DNA of 64,000 bases from an uncultured Pseudomonadota bacterium (GTDB taxonomy: Bacteria > Pseudomonadota > Gammaproteobacteria > Burkholderiales > SG8-39): assembly GCA_903834835.1 (NCBI GenBank), contig CAILKO010000047.1, forward strand, positions 1-64,000, written 5' to 3'. Of this stretch, positions 1-8,781 are shown one piece after another. The notes beneath the pieces are model-generated. The model worked only from the letters and a program-made list of their open reading frames with translations, ran no database searches and was not told where the DNA came from. The stretch's first letter is position 1. Every line of letters starts with the position of its first letter. The position numbers and the translations under genes were made by a program.

Positions 1-132
1 AAGGAGGCTATGCGCTTTGCAACCCGTCGCTTGAATCACAGACCCCGGAAGTGCCTGGGCTTCCGAACACCCCACGAGGTGCTGTTCGGGTCTCTACAAT
101 CCCAGAAAACCCCTGTTGCACTGTTGGGTTGA
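1..132 (+). mobile_element. IS30-family transposase, C-terminal fragment cut by window edge
   Basis: Forty-three residues are readable in frame from base 1 to a TGA at 130-132. They include RRLNHRPRKCLGFRTPHEV, which matches the typical C-terminus of IS30-type DDE transposases (LNxRPRKxLGFxTPxEV). The rest of the element lies to the left of the window, so I cannot tell whether the gene is complete. The bases just after the stop should contain the right terminal inverted repeat, but its outer edge cannot be fixed without the left end. The element abuts the 3' side of the Nudix/ThiE gene. Many betaproteobacteria have other conserved genes at that point, so it may mark a rearrangement (inference). 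Confidence 0.8.
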
Positions 133-150
133 ACTCACCCCTGCCGCCTC

Positions 151-182
151 AATTGTTAGTAACATATATGTTACTAACAATT
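151..182. repeat. Perfect 32-bp AT-rich palindrome with TAGTAAC-N6-GTTACTA core
   Basis: Bases 151-182 read the same on both strands without a mismatch. The core is TAGTAAC, six bases (ATATAT), then GTTACTA. The palindrome lies 18 bases after the transposase stop and 23 bases before the stop codon of the minus-strand Nudix/ThiE gene. The same core with the same six-base spacing occurs at 61104-61124. It looks like a dimeric regulator's operator or an insertion hot spot. IS30 elements are known to prefer symmetrical targets. A terminator is unlikely because there is no T-run and little GC. Confidence 0.7.
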
Positions 183-205
183 TCACGACATCCCGCTGCG
201 CTCAC

Positions 206-1168
206 TTAGTACCACGCGCCACGCATCATGGCCACGCCATGCGCGCCCGCCTGCCTTGCTTGAACAACATCTTCGGCTACAAGGCCGCCTAGGGCGAACA
301 CGGGGATGCAGATGCCATGGACAATGCGCTCGAATCCATCCCAGCCGACGGGCGTCGCATCCGGATGAGAAGTGGTTTCACACACCGGACCCAGCACCGC
401 AAAATCCAACCCGAGCGTAGCGGCCTTCTCGAGCTCAACGCCATCGTGACAGGACGCGGCAACGAGAAGTCCCTCCGGACGTTCTGACAGCGTTGCGAGT
501 TGGGCCGATGTGAAATGAATTCCATGTGCACCGGCTCTGGCCGAAAGCGCGAGATCTCCGTTCACCAGTACCTTGGCACCATATGGCTTCGATAAGTCGA
601 GAACCTGCGCCACAAAGCGCTCCTGCTCCAACATAGTCATGCGCTTTTCACGGACCTGGATAAGTCGCAGCCCGCGCCGCAACCCAGTCTTCAGCCGCGC
701 AAGCTGCTCAGCTTCCCCCATGCCACACGCATCGGTAATCGCGTAAATGAGAGGCAGTGCGAGCGCTTGAAGAACCGGCTGATTCGCAGGCAACATAGGC
801 CTGACAAAGACTTCGCCAGGCATCTGCCATGAGAATATTTGCCTTTCCCTGGGAACAGGCTCGCCTTGCCAGGCTGTTACACGAAAGAAGTTAAGCCGAA
901 CCGTTGCATGCTCGTAAACGAACACGCGCGTAATCCATGGAAGCGACACTTTGACTTCGATTCCGAGTTCTTCACCCAATTCGCGAGCAAGCGCGACCTT
1001 CGCACTCTCGCCGGGCTCGACCTTCCCGCCGGGAAACTCCCAGTAGCCCGCATAGACCTTTCCGGCGGGACGTCGGGCGAGCAGGAAATGCCCGTCCGGA
1101 CGCTCGATGACTGCGGCCGCAACTTCGACGACAGGCCGCCTAGCCTGAATGGCGACCTGCCCAGTCAC
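206..1168 (-). CDS. Nudix hydrolase (MutT type) fused to a ThiE/TenI-like domain
   Basis: The N-terminal part is a MutT-like Nudix domain. Its Nudix box is intact: GKVEPGES, then REL, then EELGI. Such enzymes hydrolyse oxidised nucleotides such as 8-oxo-dGTP. The C-terminal part resembles thiamine phosphate synthase/TenI (IQVREK, the VNGD loop, FALGG), but several catalytic positions differ from ThiE. HFTSAQL stands where HxGQxD is expected, and TTSHPDA replaces the TxTK segment. It is therefore probably not an active thiamine phosphate synthase. This fusion is common in proteobacteria. I chose the GTG at 1168 as start, overlapping the upstream ATPase gene by 29 bases; no clear ribosome binding site settles it. 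The open frame continues upstream only inside the ATPase gene. The function of the second domain is unknown. Confidence 0.85.
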   Translation of the reverse strand: MTGQVAIQARRPVVEVAAAVIERPDGHFLLARRPAGKVYAGYWEFPGGKVEPGESAKVALARELGEELGIEVKVSLPWITRVFVYEHATVRLNFFRVTAWQGEPVPRERQIFSWQMPGEVFVRPMLPANQPVLQALALPLIYAITDACGMGEAEQLARLKTGLRRGLRLIQVREKRMTMLEQERFVAQVLDLSKPYGAKVLVNGDLALSARAGAHGIHFTSAQLATLSERPEGLLVAASCHDGVELEKAATLGLDFAVLGPVCETTSHPDATPVGWDGFERIVHGICIPVFALGGLVAEDVVQARQAGAHGVAMMRGAWY

Positions 1169-2006
1169 GCGCGAACTGGACTGCGACCCGACCACTTCGC
1201 GAACCGCGCTGCAGCGCCCACTGCAGCGCTTCCTCGCGCGATACCGCAATCTCTGACTCCGGTCGGCCGAGCACTGCAAGCCAATGTGCGACGATTCGGA
1301 GATACTCGTCCTGATCAAAAGGATAGAAGGAAACCCACATGCCGAACCGCTCTGATAGCGAGATCTTTTCTTCGACGGTTTCACCGGGATGGATTTCGTC
1401 GCCGATGTAACGGGTTTCTAGATTCTCCTGCATGTATTCCGGCATCAGGTGGCGCCGATTCGAGGTTGCGTAGATCAGCATGTTGTCCGAGGTCGTCGCA
1501 ATGGACCCATCGAGCGCAACCTTGAGAGAGACGTAGCCCGAATCGCCCGAATCGAAGGACAGGTCGTCGCAGAAGATGAGGAAGCGCTCGGGACGCGCAT
1601 CAACGATATCCGCGATCGCGGGCAGATCTGCCAGATCGGCCTTGTCGATTTCGATCAATCGAAGCCCTGCACCAGAATACCGGTTCAGCAAGGCCTTGAC
1701 GATGGACGACTTCCCGGTTCCCCGCGCGCCGGTAAGGAGCACGTTATTTGCCGGCAACCCGTGCACGAACTGCCGGGTGTTGGCGTCGACCTGTGCGATC
1801 TGGCGCTCGACGTTGCGCAGATCTTCCACGCGTATTCGGTGCACGTGCTTGACGGGATGCAGACCACCAATGCCTCTGGCGTCCCTGCGCCAGCGAAACG
1901 CGATTGCGTTCCAATCCGGCACCGCCAAAGGTAGCGGCATGAACAATTCGAGGCGCCCGAGGAGGCGCTCTGCACGCTCGATCAGTGCATATAGGTCGGC
2001 GGCCAT
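1140..2006 (-). CDS. DUF815-family AAA-type ATPase
   Basis: This is a 288-residue cytoplasmic ATPase of the DUF815 family. A Walker A motif, GARGTGKSS, sits near residue 93. A Walker B-like strand, FLIFCDDLSFD, follows near residue 143. The conserved ATSNRRHLMPE stretch (sensor 1 region) lies beyond it. The family is widespread in proteobacteria and its cellular role is not well established. The ATG at 2006 directly follows the argJ stop at 2007-2009, and the 3' end overlaps the Nudix gene, so argJ, this gene and the Nudix gene appear to be one transcript. Nothing in the sequence identifies a substrate. Confidence 0.9.
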   Translation of the reverse strand: MAADLYALIERAERLLGRLELFMPLPLAVPDWNAIAFRWRRDARGIGGLHPVKHVHRIRVEDLRNVERQIAQVDANTRQFVHGLPANNVLLTGARGTGKSSIVKALLNRYSGAGLRLIEIDKADLADLPAIADIVDARPERFLIFCDDLSFDSGDSGYVSLKVALDGSIATTSDNMLIYATSNRRHLMPEYMQENLETRYIGDEIHPGETVEEKISLSERFGMWVSFYPFDQDEYLRIVAHWLAVLGRPESEIAVSREEALQWALQRGSRSGRVAVQFARDWAGRHSG

Positions 2007-3230
2007 CTAGGTCCGGTACTCCGCATTTATCTTCACGTAGTCGAACGACAGATCGGTCGTCCAAACCTGCGCCGCTTCCGTACCCCGATTCAGCCGGACG
2101 CGGACGGTGAATTCGGACTTGCGCAACACTGCTGCCCCCTGCTCCTCTGAGTATCCCGTGGCCCGACCGCCACCAAGAGCAACCAGAACATCGTCGAGAA
2201 ATAGTTCAACCTTCGCCGGATCAAGATCCGCAATCCCTGAATTGCCGATCGCGGCAAGTATTCTCCCGAGATTCGGGTCAGATGCGAAGAAAGCGGTCTT
2301 GACGAGCGGGGAATGCGCGATGCTGTACGCGACGGCGCGGCACTCATCTCTCGTGCGGCCGCCTTCGACCCGGACCGTAACGAACTTAGTAGCCCCTTCC
2401 CCATCCCGGATGATCGCCTGGGCGAGCACTTGAGCGACTTCGGCGATGCACAGCTTCAGTGCCTCGTATTCCGGCGTGGCGACTCCAGAGACGACAGCCC
2501 CCGCGGCGCCTGTTGCGATGAGCACAAGGGAATCGTTGGTCGACGTGTCGCCATCCACCGTCGCAGCATTGAACGAGTCCGCCACGACGTCTCCGAGCAT
2601 GGACTGCAGCGCATGCTTGGAAACTGCCGCATCGCAGGCGATGTACCCCAGCATCGTTGCCATGTCGGGTCGTATCATTCCCGCACCTTTGGCAATGCCT
2701 GTCACGGTGACATCGCGCCCTCCGATTCGCACTTGTCGCGAGGCCGCCTTCGGAACCGTATCGGTCGTCATGATCGCCTCCGCGGCGAGCACCCAGTTAT
2801 CCGCTTTGAGGTTTGCCATCGCGGCAGGGATCGCCGCGATAATCCTGTCAATCGGCAAGGGCTCCATGATCACCCCCGTGGAGAAAGGCAGCACGGCCTC
2901 CGTCAGGCAACCCGCCTGTTTAGCGACGGCTCGGCATACCTCGCGTGCCCTCGCCAGTCCTTCATCGGCAGTTCCAGCGTTCGCGTTTCCCGTGTTGACG
3001 ACCAGCATTGCCGGCTCAGCGACGGCAAGATGCTCCCGACAGACAACCACGGGCGCCGCACAGAACCTGTTTTTCGTAAAGACCGCCGCTGTATGGCTCC
3101 CGGGCGCAAGACGCAGGACAAGCAGGTCGCGACGTCCCGCACGCTTGATACCCGCCATCGCAATGCCGAGTTCAACGCCCGGCACTTCGCGTATGGTCCG
3201 CGCATCCGGTGGAAGCAGATTCACTGCCAT
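2007..3230 (-). CDS. argJ: Bifunctional glutamate N-acetyltransferase / amino-acid acetyltransferase ArgJ
   Basis: ArgJ transfers acetyl from N-acetylornithine to glutamate in the cyclic arginine pathway and may also use acetyl-CoA. The 407 residues are full length for the family. The autocleavage motif is present as [15 protein letters not shown]. The precursor is cut between Ala and Thr of MATML, giving alpha and beta chains with the Thr as nucleophile. The DGDTSTNDS segment of the beta chain is also present, as is the C-terminal [10 protein letters not shown]. The gene lies 57 bases downstream of secA and is followed directly by the DUF815 ATPase gene. Whether it is mono- or bifunctional cannot be read from the sequence. 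Confidence 0.96.
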   Translation of the reverse strand: MAVNLLPPDARTIREVPGVELGIAMAGIKRAGRRDLLVLRLAPGSHTAAVFTKNRFCAAPVVVCREHLAVAEPAMLVVNTGNANAGTADEGLARAREVCRAVAKQAGCLTEAVLPFSTGVIMEPLPIDRIIAAIPAAMANLKADNWVLAAEAIMTTDTVPKAASRQVRIGGRDVTVTGIAKGAGMIRPDMATMLGYIACDAAVSKHALQSMLGDVVADSFNAATVDGDTSTNDSLVLIATGAAGAVVSGVATPEYEALKLCIAEVAQVLAQAIIRDGEGATKFVTVRVEGGRTRDECRAVAYSIAHSPLVKTAFFASDPNLGRILAAIGNSGIADLDPAKVELFLDDVLVALGGGRATGYSEEQGAAVLRKSEFTVRVRLNRGTEAAQVWTTDLSFDYVKINAEYRT

Positions 3231-3287
3231 CGATCACCCCTCCAGACTAAGGTATCCCCGCTTTGGCAGCCGCGCCGACAACCAGGC

Positions 3288-6074
3288 TCAGACGAGCTTG
3301 CCGTGGCAGTGCTTGTATTTCTTGCCTGAACCGCAGGGACACGCGTCATTTCTGCCGATCTTCTGCATCGGCCTCGCAGCGGGCTGCCCTTTAACTTTTC
3401 GCGGCACCCGCTCACCCAGCGAGTTATCGTCCGACGCACTCGCTTCCTCATCAAGTACCTCTTCGAATCCAGCGTGCTGCAGTCTCACGTTTTCCACGTG
3501 CTGTCCGAGGTCGGGCGCTGGTGTATCGCTCCGGATCTCTATGACTGCGAGTGTCTTGGTTACCTCAAGCTTGATGGACTCGATCATCGCGCCAAACAAC
3601 TCAAACGCCTCTCGCTTGTATTCCTGCTTCGGGTTCTTCTGAGCATAACCGCGAAGGTGTATGCCCTGCCTCAGGTGATCCAGCGCGGACAGGTGTTCGC
3701 GCCAGTGCGAGTCGAGAATCTGCAGCATCACATACCGCTCGTACTGATGGAAAGCCTCCTCGGTTCCAGGGCGGATCTTGGCCCGGTACGCTACGGTTGC
3801 CATCTCGACGACACGATCGAGCATCGGACCTTCTGTCAGCTCCGGTTCCTTTGATATCCAATCCCTGAGCGGGAGCGAAAGCGAAAGCTCCGCCCTCAGT
3901 GCGGTGTCAAGCCCGTCCACATCCCACTGCTCCTCGACACTGTCTTCCGCAACATGCTGTCGAAAAATATCCGCAACGACGCCAGAACGAAGGTCATCCA
4001 ACCGTTCTGTTATATCGCTCGACTCGAGGAGCTCATTACGAAGCGCGTAGATGGTTTTACGCTGATCATTGGCTACATCATCGTATTCGAGCAGCTGTTT
4101 GCGTATGTCAAAGTTCCGGGCTTCGACCTTTCGCTGGGCGCTTTCGATCGAGCGCGTGACCATCGAATGCTCGATTGCTTCACCTTCGGGCATCTTGAGC
4201 ATGACCATGATCCGGTTGATCCGGTCGCCTGCAAAAATTCTGAGTAGCGGATCCTCCAGGGAAAGATAGAACCTGGAACTGCCCGGGTCTCCCTGCCTGC
4301 CGGATCGTCCACGCAACTGGTTGTCCACCCGCCGCGATTCATGGCGCTCGGTGCCTATGATATGCAAGCCTCCGGCGTCCACTACCTGATCATGCAGCTG
4401 CTGCCATTCACCACGCAGCGCCTCGACCCTGACCAGCTTGTCCTCGGCCGAAAGATTTTCCGTTGCCTCGATAAGCTCGCATTGCTTTTCAACGTTGCCG
4501 CCGAGCACGATATCCGTACCCCTGCCGGCCATGTTTGTCGCGATCGTCACGACCCCCGGACGCCCCGCCTGAGCGACGATCTCCGCTTCGCGTGCATGCT
4601 GCTTTGCGTTCAGCACCTGATGCGGCAGCTTGTCCTTCATCAGCATCGATGAAATGAGCTCGGACGCCTCGATGGATGTTGTACCGACGAGCACCGGTTG
4701 CCCGCGCGCGTGACAACCGCGGACGTCTTCGATGATCGCTTGATGCTTTTCCTTGGCCGTCCGGTAGACGAGGTCAAGCCGGTCGTCTCGAACCATCGCC
4801 CGGTGCGTCGGGATGACGACCACTTCCAGACCGTAGATCTCCTGAAACTCGTAGGCTTCAGTATCTGCAGTACCTGTCATGCCGGACAACTTGTTGTAAA
4901 GCCGGAAGTAGTTCTGGAACGTGATCGACGCGAGGGTCTGGTTCTCGTTCTGGATCTGCACCCCTTCCTTCGCCTCTACCGCTTGATGCAGACCATCCGA
5001 CCATCGACGTCCCTGCATCAGCCGGCCTGTGAACTCGTCGACGATGATCACTTCGCCGTCCTGCACGACGTACTGCTGATCGCGGTGAAACAGGTTATGT
5101 GCCCTAAGCGCCGCATAAAGGTGGTGCACGAGATTGATGTACGCGGGCTCATACAGGCTGGCCCCGGCCGGAAGCATTCCGACCCGCGCAAGAATCTCTT
5201 CGGCTTTGCCGTGTCCTGCCTCGGAGAGAAGTATCTGGTGATTCTTTTCGTCTACCCAGAAATCGCCGTCTCCGTTCTCCTCCTTCTGACGGGTCAGCAG
5301 CGGCGCGACCTCGTTCATCCGGTAATAGACCTCGGTCCTGTCCTCTGCCTGTCCGGAAATGATGAGTGGCGTGCGTGCTTCATCTATCAGAATCGAGTCG
5401 ACTTCGTCCACGATGGCGAACCGCAACCGGCGCTGAAACCGCTCCTCCGTTTGCATCGCCATGTTGTCACGCAGGTAATCGAAGCCGAACTCGTTGTTCG
5501 TTCCATAGGTGATGTCCGCGGCGTAGGCACTGCGCTTGTCCTCGGACTGCATTTGCGGAATATTCACACCGACCGTCATGCCAAGAAAGCCGAAAAGCTT
5601 GCCCATCCAATGCGCATCGCGTTGTGCAAGGTAGTCGTTTACCGTTACGACATGCACACCTTTGCCCGTCAGCGCATTCAGGTACGCAGGCAACGTGGCG
5701 ACAAGCGTCTTGCCCTCACCGGTCCGCATCTCGGCAATTTTCCCGTGATGCAGCGCCATGCCGCCAATCATCTGAACGTCGAAATGCCGCATCTTCAGTA
5801 CGCGCTTGCCTGCTTCCCGAACGACCGCGAAGGCCTCGGGGAGCAGTTCGTCAAGCGCCTGACGTTCCGCGATTTCCTGCACCTCCGCTGAGTCTGCCGC
5901 TGCGACCTTCGCCTCTATCCGGGACCTGAACTGCGCGGTCTTTTCCTGAAGCTCGCCGTCCGTGAGCACGGCCAACTCGGCTTCCAGTGCGTTGATTCGG
6001 TGAACAACACGGGAATACTGCTTGAGCAGCCGCTCGTTTCGACTGCCGAAGATCTTCGTTAGGAAATTTGCCAT
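3288..6074 (-). CDS. secA: Preprotein translocase ATPase SecA
   Basis: SecA is the motor that drives unfolded preproteins through SecYEG. The protein has 928 residues, a normal length. The Walker A motif MRTGEGKT lies near residues 116-123 and a DEVDSI Walker B motif lies further on. The helicase-like second nucleotide fold has the [11 protein letters not shown] block. The C-terminus ends in the zinc-binding [13 protein letters not shown] tail that contacts SecB. I placed the start at the ATG at 6074 ([10 protein letters not shown]), which is the conserved N-terminus. An upstream in-frame extension of 19 residues looks non-coding. A 128-base gap separates it from the M23 peptidase gene; I see no convincing promoter in it, although one would fit there. 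Confidence 0.97.
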   Translation of the reverse strand: MANFLTKIFGSRNERLLKQYSRVVHRINALEAELAVLTDGELQEKTAQFRSRIEAKVAAADSAEVQEIAERQALDELLPEAFAVVREAGKRVLKMRHFDVQMIGGMALHHGKIAEMRTGEGKTLVATLPAYLNALTGKGVHVVTVNDYLAQRDAHWMGKLFGFLGMTVGVNIPQMQSEDKRSAYAADITYGTNNEFGFDYLRDNMAMQTEERFQRRLRFAIVDEVDSILIDEARTPLIISGQAEDRTEVYYRMNEVAPLLTRQKEENGDGDFWVDEKNHQILLSEAGHGKAEEILARVGMLPAGASLYEPAYINLVHHLYAALRAHNLFHRDQQYVVQDGEVIIVDEFTGRLMQGRRWSDGLHQAVEAKEGVQIQNENQTLASITFQNYFRLYNKLSGMTGTADTEAYEFQEIYGLEVVVIPTHRAMVRDDRLDLVYRTAKEKHQAIIEDVRGCHARGQPVLVGTTSIEASELISSMLMKDKLPHQVLNAKQHAREAEIVAQAGRPGVVTIATNMAGRGTDIVLGGNVEKQCELIEATENLSAEDKLVRVEALRGEWQQLHDQVVDAGGLHIIGTERHESRRVDNQLRGRSGRQGDPGSSRFYLSLEDPLLRIFAGDRINRIMVMLKMPEGEAIEHSMVTRSIESAQRKVEARNFDIRKQLLEYDDVANDQRKTIYALRNELLESSDITERLDDLRSGVVADIFRQHVAEDSVEEQWDVDGLDTALRAELSLSLPLRDWISKEPELTEGPMLDRVVEMATVAYRAKIRPGTEEAFHQYERYVMLQILDSHWREHLSALDHLRQGIHLRGYAQKNPKQEYKREAFELFGAMIESIKLEVTKTLAVIEIRSDTPAPDLGQHVENVRLQHAGFEEVLDEEASASDDNSLGERVPRKVKGQPAARPMQKIGRNDACPCGSGKKYKHCHGKLV

Positions 6075-6202
6075 CTTTGGGGTGCCTCGCCGGGTGAAAA
6101 CAACCGGCATGGGCATAGCGCCGAGTGCCAAGAAAAGGCCAGGCAGGCTTAAAAAATCAAGAGTTTACCATGAAGGCTACTGACGCCTGCAGGAGAAGAC
6201 TA

Positions 6203-7168
6203 CTAGTTACGTCCCCGGGCCGCCGTTCGGTCGGCAAGAGCTGCCGCGTTCTTACCTATCTCGAGGAACCGTGCCGGATTCTGCGCTGTGCCCCGAAATC
6301 TGACCTCAAAATGAAGATGCGGTCCCGTTGAACGCCCGGAATTTCCTGAGTCCGCGATTCTCCTGCCCCGGTGAACGATATCTCCCTCACGGACCTGTAC
6401 GCGTGAAAGATGAGCATAGCGCGTCGACAAATCATTGCCGTGATCGATCTCCACCATCATGCCGTACTGAGGATGGGGGCCCGCAAAGGCAACCATACCT
6501 CCGGCCGCACTGACGATGGGCGTCCCAACATCCGCAATGAAATCTATGCCCTCGTGCAACGTGCGCTGCCCGGTAAATGGATCGATCCGGTAGCCAAAGC
6601 CAGATGCGTTGAAAGGCGCGTCAACCGGAGAGATCGTGGGCAGTAGCTTCTTCTGAACCGTCTGCTCGAAAAGTTGTGCATCGATAACGCTGAGCATGTC
6701 GCTGCGATTCTCGACATCCCGTGACAACGCCATCAGCTTCTGCTCGAACTCACCAAGGCTGAGGTTCTGAGGGGGAATCATCGTAGCCTGCGGCCCGCCA
6801 AGGCCAGGTGGCTGAGAAAACTTGAACTCCTGCGGTTTGATGCCCGTAATCGAAGACAGCCGCTCACCCAGCGCGTCTAGGCGGGTCAATTGAGCCTGCA
6901 TCTCGCCAAGCTTCACTGCCATTGCATTCAGGTTGCGCTGCAAGAATGCCCGCGAACGCTCGGATTCGATTCGCTGCAGCGCATCAATTACCGGCGCGAG
7001 AACCGGGAGCCGAACGCTTGGCCCAAGTCGCAGCGTCAGCCAGTAGAGCCCGAGCGCCGCCGAAACCGTAATAAGGCTGACAAGCAGAAATCCCAGGATT
7101 ACATGGTGTGCCGAAAGCGTGATGCTCCTAGGCTTTGCCACGCGACCGGGGATTACGATAATCTGCAA
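6203..7168 (-). CDS. M23-family (LytM-type) metallopeptidase with membrane anchor
   Basis: This is a predicted envelope protein with a cytoplasmic N-terminal stretch, one transmembrane segment (about residues 22-44), a linker likely to form a coiled coil, and a C-terminal M23 domain. The zinc ligands are visible as H205 and D209 (HEGIDF) and H286 of the HLH motif; H253 (YAHLS) and H284 complete the active site. It may therefore be an active peptidoglycan endopeptidase rather than a degenerate activator. The start is a TTG at 7168, because AGGAGGT sits six bases before it. A GTG 24 bases upstream has no such site. It is transcribed toward secA and divergent from the DUF721 gene, whose start is only 26 bases away. 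Confidence 0.88.
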   Translation of the reverse strand: MQIIVIPGRVAKPRSITLSAHHVILGFLLVSLITVSAALGLYWLTLRLGPSVRLPVLAPVIDALQRIESERSRAFLQRNLNAMAVKLGEMQAQLTRLDALGERLSSITGIKPQEFKFSQPPGLGGPQATMIPPQNLSLGEFEQKLMALSRDVENRSDMLSVIDAQLFEQTVQKKLLPTISPVDAPFNASGFGYRIDPFTGQRTLHEGIDFIADVGTPIVSAAGGMVAFAGPHPQYGMMVEIDHGNDLSTRYAHLSRVQVREGDIVHRGRRIADSGNSGRSTGPHLHFEVRFRGTAQNPARFLEIGKNAAALADRTAARGRN

Positions 7169-7194
7169 GTCCGCACCTCCTGTCGGAATCACCC

Positions 7195-7668
7195 ATGCAT
7201 TATCTGACTCGCGTTACTCGCCTGCTTGCAACTGAACGCGATGCCATTACAGATAAAGCTTTATATATCAATAAACTATCGGAGAGCTGCAGACAGTTTC
7301 TGCCCCCTGGAATAAGTCGCCACATCCGTGCAGCGAACGTGCGGGAGGGCGCGCTGATACTCTTGGCGGACAATCAGGCAACCGCGGCCAAAGTGCGGTT
7401 GCTCTCCAGCGCACTAAGTGCCCATTTGGCGGTGGAGCGACCGGAGGTTAGTTCAGTTTCCGTAAGGGTGCAACCTGTCCTGGAATCAGAACCCGAGCAC
7501 ACTTCAGAGGTCCGGAAACCCTCCGCCGCAGCGCTTGCTGCACTTTTTGCAGCGCATCATGGTATGCGCTCATCGCCTGCTCGCGAAGCGCTCGGACGTT
7601 TTCTGCGAAATCAAGGTGTAACCGTCGACTCCGAAGCGCATTTCGAAAATGATCTCGCCGGCGGGTGA
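7195..7668 (+). CDS. DUF721/DciA-family protein
   Basis: This 157-residue protein fits the DUF721 family, whose member DciA assists loading of the replicative helicase DnaB. The visible family features are an N-terminal helical stretch and the GALILLADNQATAAKVRLLSSAL block, in which the conserved fold follows a basic segment. The C-terminal half is low in conserved features. In betaproteobacteria a DUF721 gene commonly sits between lpxC and the secA-linked peptidase gene, as here. It is on the plus strand, divergent from the peptidase gene and convergent with lpxC, whose stop is 68 bases beyond its own. The DciA function is inferred from family membership and position only. Confidence 0.75.
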   Translation: MHYLTRVTRLLATERDAITDKALYINKLSESCRQFLPPGISRHIRAANVREGALILLADNQATAAKVRLLSSALSAHLAVERPEVSSVSVRVQPVLESEPEHTSEVRKPSAAALAALFAAHHGMRSSPAREALGRFLRNQGVTVDSEAHFENDLAGG

Positions 7669-7735
7669 GCAGTCTTCCGCGACCGCACTAACAGCCAGCG
7701 ACCATCGCACGGGAAGTAGCAAGCCGGCAGAAGCT

Positions 7736-8650
7736 TCAGGCGGCGACCGGCACCAAGCCTCGAACGCCAGGCGGCGTTTCTTCGTCCCGCTCGAAGATGG
7801 CCACTTCCGTGCCGCCCGTTGATGCCGCAACGGCGCGAAGCAGGCGATTGTTGAGCGCATGGCCAGATTTGTAGGCTCTAAACGCTCCGAGTATGGGCAT
7901 GCCCAAGAGGTACAGATCACCGATTGCGTCAAGAACCTTGTGCCTTATGAATTCGTCAGCGAAGCGCAGACCCTCCGAATTCAAGACGCGGTATTCGTCC
8001 AGAACTACCGCGTTGTCAAGGCCACCTCCCAGCGCAAGCCCAGCATCCCTGAGTTGCTCGACTTCATGCATGAATCCGAACGTCCTCGCACGGCCGACCT
8101 CCTTGAGGTACGACGTTTTTGCAAAATCGACAATCACGGACTGCCGGGACTTCTCAATAACTGGATGCGCGAACTGGATCGTGAAATCAAGACTGAATCC
8201 TTCGTACGGGTCGAGGCGCGCATATTTATCCCCGTCCGTTACTTCGATCGGCCTTATCACCCGCAGAAATTTCTTTGCGGCAGCCAGCTCCCGTAACCCC
8301 GCTTCCTGCAACAGCAGCACGAACGGTGCAGCACTGCCATCCATGATTGGAACTTCTGGACCATCGATGTCTACGCGAGCATTGTCGATGCCAAGCCCGG
8401 CAAACGCCGACATCAGGTGTTCAATTGTGTAGACCTTGACGTCCCCGAGTACAAGGCAGGACGACAGCCTCGTTTCGCCAATCAATTCCGCGCGTGCCCG
8501 GATTTCCGGGCCACCGGGCAAGTCAGTTCTCCGGAAAACAATTCCAGTGTCCTGCTCGGCGGGAGACAAGGCGATGCGCACCTTCTTACCGGTGTGCAAC
8601 CCGACCCCCACTGCCGTAGAGGTTGTTCTAAGGGTACGTTGCTTTAGCAT
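7736..8650 (-). CDS. lpxC: UDP-3-O-acyl-N-acetylglucosamine deacetylase LpxC
   Basis: LpxC is the zinc-dependent deacetylase that commits UDP-GlcNAc to lipid A synthesis. The protein has 304 residues, normal for the family. It starts with the conserved [18 protein letters not shown]. The zinc-site region [14 protein letters not shown] is present, and the C-terminal histidine is in YKSGHALNN. The start is the ATG at 8650, which matches the family N-terminus; a longer frame upstream adds 13 residues without support. It lies downstream of ftsZ across a 131-base gap with a strong hairpin. Its presence shows an outer membrane with lipopolysaccharide. Confidence 0.97.
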   Translation of the reverse strand: MLKQRTLRTTSTAVGVGLHTGKKVRIALSPAEQDTGIVFRRTDLPGGPEIRARAELIGETRLSSCLVLGDVKVYTIEHLMSAFAGLGIDNARVDIDGPEVPIMDGSAAPFVLLLQEAGLRELAAAKKFLRVIRPIEVTDGDKYARLDPYEGFSLDFTIQFAHPVIEKSRQSVIVDFAKTSYLKEVGRARTFGFMHEVEQLRDAGLALGGGLDNAVVLDEYRVLNSEGLRFADEFIRHKVLDAIGDLYLLGMPILGAFRAYKSGHALNNRLLRAVAASTGGTEVAIFERDEETPPGVRGLVPVAA

Positions 8651-8727
8651 GAAACGATCAAGCGGCGGAACGCCGAGTCGGCGCTTCACGTCCGGGACAC
8701 TGAAAAATTTCCTCGTGAGTCTATCAG

Positions 8728-8765
8728 AGGCTGGAGTGCCTCAAAGGAACAAGGCACCCCAGCCT
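8728..8765 (-). terminator. Strong hairpin between ftsZ and lpxC (possible attenuator or RNA-processing site)
   Basis: Two 13-base arms, 8728-8740 and 8753-8765, pair on the minus-strand RNA with one G-U pair and a 12-base loop. The hairpin begins 17 bases after the ftsZ stop and ends about 78 bases before lpxC. No U-run follows it, so it is not a textbook intrinsic terminator. It could stabilise the dcw transcript end or mark a processing site. Confidence 0.45.
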
Positions 8766-8781
8766 GAGTCGGGCTTGTACT

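Noticed and set aside
1-12. AAGGAGG followed closely by ATG at the very start looks like a ribosome binding site and start codon
   Set aside because: These bases are in-frame codons (K-E-A-M) of the IS30 transposase C-terminus, and the spacing is too short for a real site.
151-182. Palindrome as a bidirectional transcription terminator for the Nudix gene
   Set aside because: The stem is AT-rich, there is no T-run on either side, and the shared core with the site near corA argues for protein recognition.
839-1525. 228-codon open frame on the plus strand
   Set aside because: It is antisense to the Nudix/ThiE and DUF815 genes, both of which have clear family motifs.
2446-3642. 398-codon open frame on the plus strand
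   Set aside because: It runs antisense across argJ and the end of secA and has low-complexity, Ser/Ala-rich content without any motif.
4698-5891. 397-codon open frame on the plus strand
   Set aside because: It is antisense to secA, which is strongly supported by its motifs. The frame is an effect of codon bias.
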